Part shown: piece by piece, positions 28,673 to 36,679 of the stretch
How the letters are laid out: each line of letters starts with the position of its first letter
Position numbering within the stretch: position 1 is the stretch's first letter
Source of the DNA: Gluconacetobacter takamatsuzukensis
GTDB taxonomy: Bacteria; Pseudomonadota; Alphaproteobacteria; Acetobacterales; Acetobacteraceae
Direction: 5' to 3'
Assembly: GCF_014174275.1 (NCBI RefSeq)
Contig: NZ_JABEQK010000008.1
Span: forward strand, 1-64,000
Length of the DNA stretch: 64,000 nucleotides
Notes under the pieces: generated by a model
Seen by the model: only the letters and a program-made list of their open reading frames with translations
Told to the model about the DNA's origin: nothing
Databases searched by the model: none
Translations under genes and position numbers: made by a program

Positions 28673-31138
28673 ATGTCCAGTCCGCTGATTCGCCGTCGTG
28701 TCCATCCCGCTCCGCTGATGGCGGGGTTTGCCTTGCTGTGTTCCGGCCTGCATGTCGGTTCGGCCGAGGCCGCCACCGATGGCGAGACGGCGACGAATGC
28801 GAAGCATCATCGGCATGTCGGCCGCAAGGCCCGTGCGCAATCCGCCACGCAGGCGCCGGTGGACGGCCATCATGCGACCGAAGCCGTGCCGCCGGCCGTG
28901 CCGCCGCGTGCCGATGGGGTGGTGCCCGCGCGCCCGCTGGACGGGCAGTCGCTGGAGCAGGTGGGCCATAACGGCGCGGCGGAAGAGCATGTGACCGTCG
29001 TGGGCAGCCGCATGAACATCCTGCACGAGGATATCGGCCTGAGCCGCATGCCGCAGGATGTGATGCACACGGCCCAGACCGTCAACGTCGTGCCCAAGCT
29101 GCTGATGGAACAGCAGAACGTGAAGTCGCTGGACGAGGCGCTGCGCAACGTGCCCGGCATCACCGCCTCGGTCGGCGAGGGGGAAGGCGGGATGAGCGGC
29201 GACCAGTTCCTGATCCGCGGCTTTCAGGCGCAGAACGATATCTATGAGGACGGGCTGCGCGATTTCGGCGTCTATAGCCGCGACAGTTTCGACTACGACC
29301 ATGTGACGGTGATCAAGGGCCCGTCTTCGGAAGTGTTCGGCAACGGGACCACGGGCGGCGCCATCAACATGGTGACCAAGATGCCGCATCTGGGGAACAG
29401 CTATAGCGGGCAGTTCGGCGGCGGGTCGGCCGATTATTATCGCGGCACGCTGGATGTGAACCAGCAGATCGGCGAGTCGACCGCCGTGCGGATCGCGGCC
29501 ATGGGCAACGAGAATGACGAGGTCGGCCGCGACAGCGTCTATTCCCACCGCTGGGGGATCGCGCCCTCGATCGCGTTCGGGCTGGGCAAGGCGACGACGC
29601 TGACGATCGAATATTTCCACCAGACCGACAATCGCGTGCCCGATTACGGCGTGCCGCTGCTGACCAAGCCGGGGACGTCGGTCGCGCGGCCGGCGACGGA
29701 GTTCGGGGTCAACCGCAACAACTGGTACGGCACGCAGTACGACCAGGATGCCACGAATGTCGACATGCTGTCGGCGCATCTGAAGCACGAGCTGAACAGC
29801 CATATCTCGTTCTACGACGATCTGCGCGGCGGGATGTACGAGCGCTATTACTCGGCGTCGCAGGAAGGGTGCAGTGCGACCTGCAACGCGGATTATTTCA
29901 CCGATCCGGCGACGGCGATGGTGGCGCGGCGCGGCCATGTGGGCGGGCCCGAGCCCTATCAGCAGAATGACTGGTCGGTGCAGAATGTCTTTTCCACCAT
30001 CGCGAAATTCAATACCGGCGCGCTGCGGCACCAGATCATCGCCGGGTGGGACGTGTCGCACGTTTATGACCGGCGCACGAATTATGCCTACAACTATAAC
30101 GGCCAGAACGGCACGCAGGCCGACACGACCAGCCTGGTGAACCCGACCAATTATGTGCCCGGCCTGCTGCTGGGCAGCGTGGGCCAGTACGATTACGACC
30201 TGGTGAATATCAGCGGTGTCGGGCAGGCGCTGCACAAGACCGGGGATGCGACGGATGTCGGTGCCTTCTTCTCGGACCAGATCTGGTTCACGCCGAAATT
30301 CTCGATGCGCGCGGGCTTTCGCTGGGATCATTGGGACAGCCATTATTCGGCCAATGAGGGGCCGGCGGGGACCGGCCAGTCCTTCGGGCAGAATCAGGAT
30401 ACGTACAATCCGACCGTCAACCTGATGTACACGCCCGACGACAACACGATGCTCTATTTCAACTGGGCGCAATCGACCACGCCGCTGGGCCTGTATGTGA
30501 CCAACAGCGTCGAGCCGCTGAAGAGTTCGACCGAGGGGTTCAAGCCCGAGCGCAGCAGCCTTTACGAAGTCGGCGCGAAATATAACGCGTTTCGCGGACG
30601 CATGGGCTTTACCGTGTCGGCGTTCCGGCTGGAGAAGGGCAATTCGATGCTGACGGATCCTTCGACCGGGGACGTGACGTCGTCGAGCGACCAGCAGCGG
30701 AACCAGGGGTTCGAGCTGAGTGCGTCGGGCGAGATCCTGAAGAACTGGAATGTCATCGCGACCTATGCCTATTACGACGCGAAGACCGTGGCCTCGCTGA
30801 CCCCGGCGGATGTGGGCAAGCGCATCCAGTATGCGCCGAAGAATTCCGCGACGTTCTGGACCACCTATACCGCCGGCGCCAATACGCCGTGGAACGTGAC
30901 CTTCGGCGGCGGGCTGACATGGCGGCAGGGTGTGTGGCTGGATGCCGCCAATACCGAGCGCGCGCCCTCGACGGTGGAATGGGATGCCATGATCTCGCAC
31001 AGCTTCCTCAAGCACTGGCGGGTGCAGATGAACGGCTACAACCTGGCCAATCGCCTGAACTATTCCAACCTGTTTACCGATCGGGTGACGCCTTCGACGG
31101 GGCGGGCGTTCCTGTTCAACATTTCGGCGACTTACTGA
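28673..31138 (+). CDS. TonB-dependent siderophore receptor (Fiu-like)
   Basis: An 821-residue outer-membrane receptor. After a signal peptide ending near SAEAA and a His/Ala/Pro-rich linker comes the plug domain (VNVVPKLLMEQQNVKSLDEALRNVPGIT, QFLIRGF, VTVIKGPSSEVFGNGTTGGAINMVTK). A 22-strand barrel follows, ending in a typical aromatic C-terminus (FLFNISATY). Closest overall pattern is the catecholate receptor Fiu. An AT-rich stretch at 28610-28640 (GTGACTAATTCTCATTTGTG) could hold an iron-responsive operator, but no clean Fur palindrome is visible. A strong hairpin follows the gene. Confidence 0.9.
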   Translation: MSSPLIRRRVHPAPLMAGFALLCSGLHVGSAEAATDGETATNAKHHRHVGRKARAQSATQAPVDGHHATEAVPPAVPPRADGVVPARPLDGQSLEQVGHNGAAEEHVTVVGSRMNILHEDIGLSRMPQDVMHTAQTVNVVPKLLMEQQNVKSLDEALRNVPGITASVGEGEGGMSGDQFLIRGFQAQNDIYEDGLRDFGVYSRDSFDYDHVTVIKGPSSEVFGNGTTGGAINMVTKMPHLGNSYSGQFGGGSADYYRGTLDVNQQIGESTAVRIAAMGNENDEVGRDSVYSHRWGIAPSIAFGLGKATTLTIEYFHQTDNRVPDYGVPLLTKPGTSVARPATEFGVNRNNWYGTQYDQDATNVDMLSAHLKHELNSHISFYDDLRGGMYERYYSASQEGCSATCNADYFTDPATAMVARRGHVGGPEPYQQNDWSVQNVFSTIAKFNTGALRHQIIAGWDVSHVYDRRTNYAYNYNGQNGTQADTTSLVNPTNYVPGLLLGSVGQYDYDLVNISGVGQALHKTGDATDVGAFFSDQIWFTPKFSMRAGFRWDHWDSHYSANEGPAGTGQSFGQNQDTYNPTVNLMYTPDDNTMLYFNWAQSTTPLGLYVTNSVEPLKSSTEGFKPERSSLYEVGAKYNAFRGRMGFTVSAFRLEKGNSMLTDPSTGDVTSSSDQQRNQGFELSASGEILKNWNVIATYAYYDAKTVASLTPADVGKRIQYAPKNSATFWTTYTAGANTPWNVTFGGGLTWRQGVWLDAANTERAPSTVEWDAMISHSFLKHWRVQMNGYNLANRLNYSNLFTDRVTPSTGRAFLFNISATY

Positions 31139-31153
31139 AGCCTGGTGGATGAT

Positions 31154-31193
31154 GGGGAGGGGCGGCCGGTGTCGCAACCGGTCGCCCTTCCCC
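31154..31193 (+). terminator. Strong hairpin after the TonB receptor gene
   Basis: A 17-bp stem, GGGGAGGGGCGGCCGGT with ACCGGTCGCCCTTCCCC (two G-T wobbles), around a 6-base loop, followed by GTTTC. It lies 15 bases after the receptor stop and 23 bases before the end of the convergent radical SAM gene, so it may serve both directions. Confidence 0.75.
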
Positions 31194-31215
31194 GTTTCAG
31201 GCGCTCCGGTGCTGG

Positions 31216-32817
31216 TCAGGCAGGCAGGAGGACCCCTTCGGCGGCCTGTCGCTGGAAGGGAGGGGCCTGCCAGCGGCCCTGGTCGACATCCCCGATCTCG
31301 CGATCGATCTCGCCGATGACCTGTCGCGCGAACGGACCGAGATGCAGGTAGAGCGCGCTTGTCATGACCACATAGGGCAAGGCCGTGGGGTTATGCAGGG
31401 CGCAGTCCAGCAGCATGCGCCAGAATTGCCTGCCCGTTCCCGGTCCGGCGCGGTGGATGCGGAAGAGGAGCCGGACAAAACTGCGGAGATCGCCCCGCAC
31501 CATCCTGTGGCCCCGCGCGCGTTTGAGCATCCGGCCGAGCCGTCGGACGCGGCCGAAATAGGCGGTCGGGTCGTAGATCGCCGCGAGCACCGACCGGTAG
31601 TCGCTCAACACGTCGCGGCGCGGTCGCATCGTCTCGAAATTCAGTCCGGCGGTACATTGATCCCCCGAATTCGTCTGGTCCCGATCGACGAAGAGGCGCC
31701 CCTCGGCCAGCAGGCGGCGGGTGAGCTGTGTCGTCGGCAGGGCGTAGAGCAGGCCGACCATGCAGACCGGGATCGCGGTATCTTCGATACAGTCGATCAT
31801 GCCGGTGGCCACGCTGTTTTTTTCGCTGTCGAAGCCGACGATGAAGCCGGCATTGACGAAGATTCCCGCCGCATAGATTTTGGCGACGCTTTCCTGCAGG
31901 CTGCGCCGGGTGTTCTGCTTTTTCTGCGTCATGACCAGCGTGTCCGTATCCGGACTCTCGATCCCGACGAAGATCGCGAAGAAATTGGTCTCGGACAGGC
32001 CGCGCAGCAATTCGGCGTCGTCGGCCAGGTTGATCGAGGCCTCGGTTGAAAATTCGAACGGGAATTTCTTCTTTTCCTGCCAGCGCTTGAGGTCCGGCAG
32101 GAATTTCTTGAGGGCCTTCTTGTTGCCAATCAAGTTGTCGTCGACGAAATCCACGTGCCCGCGATAGCCCAGGGCGTGCAGGGCATCGAGTTCGGCTAGG
32201 ACCTGTTCGTTCGTCTTGGTGCGGGGGACGCGACCATACAGCTCGATAATATCGCAGAACTCGCAACTGAAGGGACAGCCGCGCGAGAACTGGATGCCGA
32301 CATGCAGATACTGGTCCAGCTTGAGCAGGTCGAAGCGGGGAAGGGGGCTGCCGGTGACGTCGGTCTTGCCCATCGGCGCCTCGAAGATGCCCTGTGTGGC
32401 ACCGTCGCGCCAGGCCGCGATGAAATCGGCCATGATCTCCTCGGCTTCCCCGAGAACCTGGAAATTCGCGGCGCTGTAGGCCGAGGGGCTGGATGTGATG
32501 TCCGGGCCGCCGACCACTACCGGCTTGCCGCGCGCGCGGCAGGTTTCGATGAGATGCTGGGCGTCGTTTCTCTGGGGGAGCATGCCGCCGGTCATTACCA
32601 GGTCGGCCCAGTCGAGATCCGCGTCGTTCAGAGACTCGGTGTTGCGGTTGACCAGCCGGATCTCCCAGTTTTTGGGGAGCAGGGCGGCGACGGTGATCAG
32701 GCCGAGGGGGGCGGCGGGGTAGCGCGCGCCGGACAGGTCGCAGGCCTCCTTGTAATTCCAGAACGAGCTTGCATTGAAGAGGGGAAAGATCATCAGCACT
32801 TTGCAGCTGTCGGTCAT
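31216..32817 (-). CDS. Cobalamin-binding radical SAM protein with DUF4070 (HpnP-like), substrate unknown
   Basis: A 533-residue class B radical SAM enzyme. The N-terminal cobalamin-binding Rossmann domain is about residues 5-140 (LGLITVAALLPKNWEIRLVNR, VVVGGPDIT). The [4Fe-4S] motif Cys181-x3-Cys185-x2-Cys188 lies in RGCPFSCEFCDII, followed by VDFVDDNLIGNKKALKKFL and a C-terminal DUF4070-type region. The hopanoid 2-methylase HpnP belongs to this group, but many homologues with other or unknown substrates share these motifs, and no hopanoid genes are adjacent. The ATG at 32817 directly follows an in-frame GTG; both share the AAGGA ribosome site. It is monocistronic. Confidence 0.85.
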   Translation of the reverse strand: MTDSCKVLMIFPLFNASSFWNYKEACDLSGARYPAAPLGLITVAALLPKNWEIRLVNRNTESLNDADLDWADLVMTGGMLPQRNDAQHLIETCRARGKPVVVGGPDITSSPSAYSAANFQVLGEAEEIMADFIAAWRDGATQGIFEAPMGKTDVTGSPLPRFDLLKLDQYLHVGIQFSRGCPFSCEFCDIIELYGRVPRTKTNEQVLAELDALHALGYRGHVDFVDDNLIGNKKALKKFLPDLKRWQEKKKFPFEFSTEASINLADDAELLRGLSETNFFAIFVGIESPDTDTLVMTQKKQNTRRSLQESVAKIYAAGIFVNAGFIVGFDSEKNSVATGMIDCIEDTAIPVCMVGLLYALPTTQLTRRLLAEGRLFVDRDQTNSGDQCTAGLNFETMRPRRDVLSDYRSVLAAIYDPTAYFGRVRRLGRMLKRARGHRMVRGDLRSFVRLLFRIHRAGPGTGRQFWRMLLDCALHNPTALPYVVMTSALYLHLGPFARQVIGEIDREIGDVDQGRWQAPPFQRQAAEGVLLPA

Positions 32818-33096
32818 CACGGAGAGATCCTTTTGATTTGGCAGCTGGGCGCGATCAAGGAGGGCGACCTGTCGTTCTCTTCGACGGCGTTGGGGGGCGC
32901 ATTTTCATGGGGGCGTCGGTCGGGGACGCTTGCGAGGGTACAAGCGTCCTTTGCGGCGTCGTCGGGGGCGGTCTGTGACGGCAGAGAGATACCGTTTCAG
33001 TGAACGGCCGTCTTGCGCATGAGCCTGCGCATTAGAGAGGAAAAAGAAGACCGCGCCTAGCCTCCGCCCGGTTTCGGGAAATGGCCGTCTTGTGTT

Positions 33097-33846
33097 TCAG
33101 TTGGCCGACGATGCGACGGCCTGGGGGGCCTGTTCCTTTTTCTTCTCTTTTTCGAACTGCTCGTCCAGCAGCAGGGAGGCGAGGTGGAACGCCCGCCGGG
33201 CGTGCATATAGGGCAGCCATTGGCCCAGCGCATTCCACGGCATGCCGTTATTGTATGTCGCCACGCTGATCAGCGGTTCGCCCGTTGCCGCGTCGGAGGC
33301 GATCAGTTCCTCGCTCGCGCCGCCGGGTGCCGGCGGCGGGATCGGGGGCATGCCGCCGCCGGCGGCACCGGCGGCGAAGCCGGCGACGACCGGGATGGCG
33401 TTATAATACCATTTGCTGCGCCGGATATTGGTGATGGCCGCCCGCACGCGGATGACGTCGGTGCAGGGGCCGCAATCGCCGGCGGGCACGACCTGGAAAT
33501 CATGGCCCAGCGCGTCGCCCAGTTCCTTCTGGAAGGCCGCCGTCATGCGCGCTTCGGCTTTGGGAGGAAGTTGCGGCGCCTTTGCCACCGGTTTCCAGAT
33601 CACCGGCTCGATCATGACCGTGTGGTATCGTGCCACGTTCATGGCCGGATTGACGTAGATCAGGTCGTCGGTGTGGTCTTTCGTATGGGCCATGCGGGCA
33701 TAGGTTTCGGGCGGGATGAAGCCTGTCCGCGTCAGTTTCTGCCCGGCGCAGCCCATCAGCGGTGCGATCGCCATGCAGGCGGCCATGGAGGTTGCAACCG
33801 GGTGGCGGCGGCGGGTGCCCGCTTCGCGAGGGGATGTGGGACGCAT
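33097..33846 (-). CDS. DUF3313-family lipoprotein
   Basis: A 249-residue exported lipoprotein with lipobox APLMG-Cys. The body shows the DUF3313 pattern: YVNPAMNVARYHTVMIEPV, a fungal-lipoprotein-like ALGHDFQVV strand, and VIRVRAAITNIRRS, then a Gly/Pro-rich segment (AAGGGMPPIPPPAPGGA) and ISVATYNNGM. A charged EKEKKKE tail ends the protein. The role of DUF3313 proteins is unknown; they are usually envelope proteins. The 279 bases between it and the radical SAM gene hold no obvious gene. Confidence 0.8.
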   Translation of the reverse strand: MRPTSPREAGTRRRHPVATSMAACMAIAPLMGCAGQKLTRTGFIPPETYARMAHTKDHTDDLIYVNPAMNVARYHTVMIEPVIWKPVAKAPQLPPKAEARMTAAFQKELGDALGHDFQVVPAGDCGPCTDVIRVRAAITNIRRSKWYYNAIPVVAGFAAGAAGGGMPPIPPPAPGGASEELIASDAATGEPLISVATYNNGMPWNALGQWLPYMHARRAFHLASLLLDEQFEKEKKKEQAPQAVASSAN

Positions 33847-33938
33847 GTCTGGCTCCGGCTGCCGAAGGGAGGGTTCCGTCGCGGCATGGCCGTCTGCGCG
33901 GAAACGTTTCGATACGGTCGTGTTTCGATGGGAGCAGG

Positions 33939-35381
33939 CTAGCGGGCGGGTTTTTCCGGCGTGTGTCCCATATGTGCCGGTTCGGAAATATTGCGACCGC
34001 TTTGTGTCGGCGGCGGCAGCAGGACGCGGACTTCCAGCCCGCCGCCCGCGCGGTTTTCCATCACGATATCGCCGCCATGGGAGCGGATGATCGCCTGTGC
34101 CGAGGTCAGGCCCAGCCCGACGCCGCCCGTCTGCCGGTTGCGGGACTTGTCGACACGGAAATACGGATCGAACACGCGCGGCAGGGCGTCCGGAGGAATG
34201 CCCGGGCCGCGATCGCGGACGAAGACGATCATGCTGCCGTCGCCCTGCCGTTCGAGGTCGATCGTGGGCGGTGTGCCGTATTTGATGGAATTTTCGACGA
34301 GATTCGTGAAAACCCGTTTCAGCGCATAGAGGCGCCCGACGTAACAGCTCTTGTTCGGGCCGTGATAGTCCACCCTGTGGCCCTGGTCGCTGTAATCGTA
34401 GGCGATGGTCTGGAGCAGGCCGGGCAGGTCGAACATGGTGGCGGCTTCGCTGGCCGCGTCGTCGCGAAAGAACGAAAGGGCGCCATCGATCATGGCCTGC
34501 ATTTCGTCGACATCGCGGAACAGGTTGGCCTGCTGCCATTTGTCGTCGATATACTCGCCGCGCAGGCGGATGCGTGTCAGCGGCGTGCGCAGGTCGTGCG
34601 AGATCGCCGCCAGCATGGTCGTCCGGTATTCGATGAAACGCTGGATCTGGGCCTGCATGCCGTTGATGGTCTGTGCGACCAGCCTGATTTCTCGCGGGCC
34701 GGCTTCCTCGATCGTGCCGCTTGGCGGCTGGTGGGTGAGCCGGCGGACGGAATCGGCCAGATGTTCGATCGGGCGGGAGAGCTGTCGGGACGCGATCAGG
34801 GACACGGCGATGACCCAGAGGGCGAGCATCGGGATCTGCAGAAGCAGGCGTTGGAGCGGGTCGAACCCCCAGAATCTCTGGAGGGCGATGCCCAGGATCC
34901 AGCTTCCGTCCGCCAGCCGCACGCCGACGAAATAGGCATCGGGATTGCGGACCCGGTCATAGGGCAGGCCGGGGGCCCGGGAGACGGGATTGTCTTCCTG
35001 GAAGACGACGATCCTGTCCGGCTTGCGGGTCAGGAACGGTTGGAGGAAGGCGCGGCTCTGCTGGACCTGCGCGTCCAGATACTGCCCGTGTTCCAGGGTG
35101 CCGGCCACCGTGCTGCCGGCCTCGTACCAGCCGTAATGGATGCTGTCGGTGCTGGCCGCGTCGGCAAGATGTGCCCGCTCGGCGGGGGTGGCGGCATCCA
35201 CCAGGCGGATGACGGTTGCGACCTGTTGCACCAGGCCCGTCGCCTGGACATCGGGCTTGGCCCACGTTCCGCCGAACGCGAAGAAAAGCTGGAGCAGGAG
35301 CAGGGTGACGCCCGCGGCCAGCGCGACCGTGACGACCAGCCTGCGCGTGATCGTATCCTCGAGGAACAGGAAGCGCTTCAT
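33939..35381 (-). CDS. EnvZ-like sensor histidine kinase
   Basis: A 480-residue inner-membrane sensor. TM1 is about 12-37, a periplasmic region follows to about 175, and TM2 is about 180-198, then HAMP (LSRPIEHLADSVRRL...). The phosphoacceptor His262 lies in MLAAISHDLRTPLTRIRLR. The ATPase region has FTNLVENSIKYG, VRDRGPGIP and GGVGLGLTSAQAIIRSHGG. It is coupled by ATGA to the OmpR-type regulator upstream. The signal is unknown; the sensor region resembles EnvZ-family kinases of acetic acid bacteria only in general layout. Confidence 0.9.
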   Translation of the reverse strand: MKRFLFLEDTITRRLVVTVALAAGVTLLLLQLFFAFGGTWAKPDVQATGLVQQVATVIRLVDAATPAERAHLADAASTDSIHYGWYEAGSTVAGTLEHGQYLDAQVQQSRAFLQPFLTRKPDRIVVFQEDNPVSRAPGLPYDRVRNPDAYFVGVRLADGSWILGIALQRFWGFDPLQRLLLQIPMLALWVIAVSLIASRQLSRPIEHLADSVRRLTHQPPSGTIEEAGPREIRLVAQTINGMQAQIQRFIEYRTTMLAAISHDLRTPLTRIRLRGEYIDDKWQQANLFRDVDEMQAMIDGALSFFRDDAASEAATMFDLPGLLQTIAYDYSDQGHRVDYHGPNKSCYVGRLYALKRVFTNLVENSIKYGTPPTIDLERQGDGSMIVFVRDRGPGIPPDALPRVFDPYFRVDKSRNRQTGGVGLGLTSAQAIIRSHGGDIVMENRAGGGLEVRVLLPPPTQSGRNISEPAHMGHTPEKPAR

Positions 35382-36103
35382 GCCCTGGTCACCGGGGAGG
35401 CGAAGATGTAGCCGCCGTTGCGGACGGTGCGGATGATCTCGGGGTTCTTGGGATCGTCCTCCAGCTTGTGACGCAGGCGGCTGACCTGGACGTCGATGCT
35501 GCGGTCGTAGGCCGCGTGCGACGGGCCGCGTGCGAGGTCCATCAGCTGGTCGCGGGTCAGGACATGCTGGGGATGTTCGACGAAGGCCAGCAGGAGTTCG
35601 AACTCGCCGCCCGACAGCAGGACCAGCGACTGGTTCGCCGAGCGCAGTTCGCGGCGCGTGACATCCAGCCGCCAGGTGCCGAAGCACAGGATGGGACGCG
35701 CCGGGGTCGATTCCCCCGGCCCCGGGAGATTGTCGCGGACGCGCCTGAGGACGGCCTTGACCCGTGCCAGGAGTTCCCGCTGGTCGAAGGGCTTGGTCAG
35801 ATAATCGTCGGCCCCGATCTCCAGCCCGACGACCCGGTCCGTATGGTCGGCCATGGCGGAGAGCATGATGACGGGGATGTTCGAGGTGCTGCGCAGTTTC
35901 CGGCAGAGGCTGAACCCGTCTTCCTTGCGGAGCATGATGTCGAGGATGACGAGGTCGATGGCTTCGGCCTCGAGGGCGGCGAACATGTCCTGCCCGCCTT
36001 CGGCGACCGAGACCCGGTAGCCGTGCCTTTGCAGGAACCCGGTCAGAAGGTCGAGGATATCCCTGTCGTCATCGACAACGAGAAGATTGGGCATGGTGGT
36101 CAT
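35378..36103 (-). CDS. OmpR-family response regulator
   Basis: A 241-residue regulator with an N-terminal receiver (DDD at 11-13, phosphoacceptor Asp55 in LVILDIMLRKEDG, Lys in DDYLTKPFDQREL). The C-terminal winged helix (SGGEFELLLAFVEHPQHVLTRDQLMDLARG, YDRSIDVQVSRLRHKLEDD, IRTVRNGGYIF) is of the OmpR type. The start may be 36103 or the ATG at 36094. It is first in an operon with the EnvZ-like kinase. A 72-codon membrane protein gene lies upstream on the same strand, 119 bases away. Confidence 0.92.
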   Translation of the reverse strand: MTTMPNLLVVDDDRDILDLLTGFLQRHGYRVSVAEGGQDMFAALEAEAIDLVILDIMLRKEDGFSLCRKLRSTSNIPVIMLSAMADHTDRVVGLEIGADDYLTKPFDQRELLARVKAVLRRVRDNLPGPGESTPARPILCFGTWRLDVTRRELRSANQSLVLLSGGEFELLLAFVEHPQHVLTRDQLMDLARGPSHAAYDRSIDVQVSRLRHKLEDDPKNPEIIRTVRNGGYIFASPVTRA

Positions 36104-36222
36104 CGGTCCCGTATATCACGGGCGGTTTGCCCGATGATGTCCGGGGCAGGAAACGTTATGTCTGGCCGGACACAAAAAGGCTTGCCGCTGCATGCGGTCG
36201 TCTTCCACGGGAAGGGCCTTTC

Positions 36223-36441
36223 CTATCTGTGCGCTGCGTTGACGTACAGCAGCGAGATCGAGATGGAGATGACCATGTAGGATGCGATGAACATCCACGG
36301 GAAAATGGAAAAGGCGAAGGCGACAAGGTATCGGATGACAGCCTGCATGGCTTTCCGCGCCTTCGGTGCCGAGGGTTTGCTGCGCGGTGCGCTGTCGATC
36401 GACGGCGGGATATGCGTCATGCCGATGGGGTGAGAGGCCAT
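36223..36441 (-). CDS. Small single-pass membrane protein
   Basis: A 72-residue protein. A basic, Pro/Ser/Lys-rich N-terminal 30 residues is followed by one long hydrophobic stretch (VIRYLVAFAFSIFPW and MFIASYMVISISISLLYV) that could form one or two membrane helices. The ribosome site is strong (AGGAAGGAG). I recognise no family. It lies upstream of an OmpR/EnvZ-type pair on the same strand, so it could be a membrane accessory to that system, but this is only position. Confidence 0.6.
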   Translation of the reverse strand: MASHPIGMTHIPPSIDSAPRSKPSAPKARKAMQAVIRYLVAFAFSIFPWMFIASYMVISISISLLYVNAAHR

Positions 36442-36630
36442 TGTCCTTGCTCCTTCCTGTCCCCCTTTTCGGCAGGTTTCCCGTATCCTGTGCCTTGGGG
36501 TCCGGGCCGTGTGTAATCCGTTTTCTTTTCTGCGATATGTCCTGAATGTGTCGTGTCTGAAACATGGTTTTCGAATCGGTGCCCGATCGGCGAGGCGGTT
36601 TCCGGCGGCGGCCGGGGCCGGGGCCGGGAC

Positions 36631-36651
36631 GGGAACGCGGGGGGCGTTCCC
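36631..36651 (-). terminator. Hairpin after putA
   Basis: A perfect 8-bp stem GGGAACGC/GCGTTCCC with a 5-base loop lies 28 bases beyond the putA stop. There is no T-run on either strand, so termination efficiency is uncertain. The rest of 36442-36679 shows GC-rich spacer sequence without a gene. Confidence 0.5.
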
Positions 36652-36679
36652 GCCACGGTGGAGGCGGCCAGATGGCCCT

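Noticed and set aside
31216-32817. Naming the radical SAM protein HpnP or HpnR
   Set aside because: The motifs place it in the B12 radical SAM/DUF4070 group, but substrate cannot be read and no hopanoid genes are adjacent.
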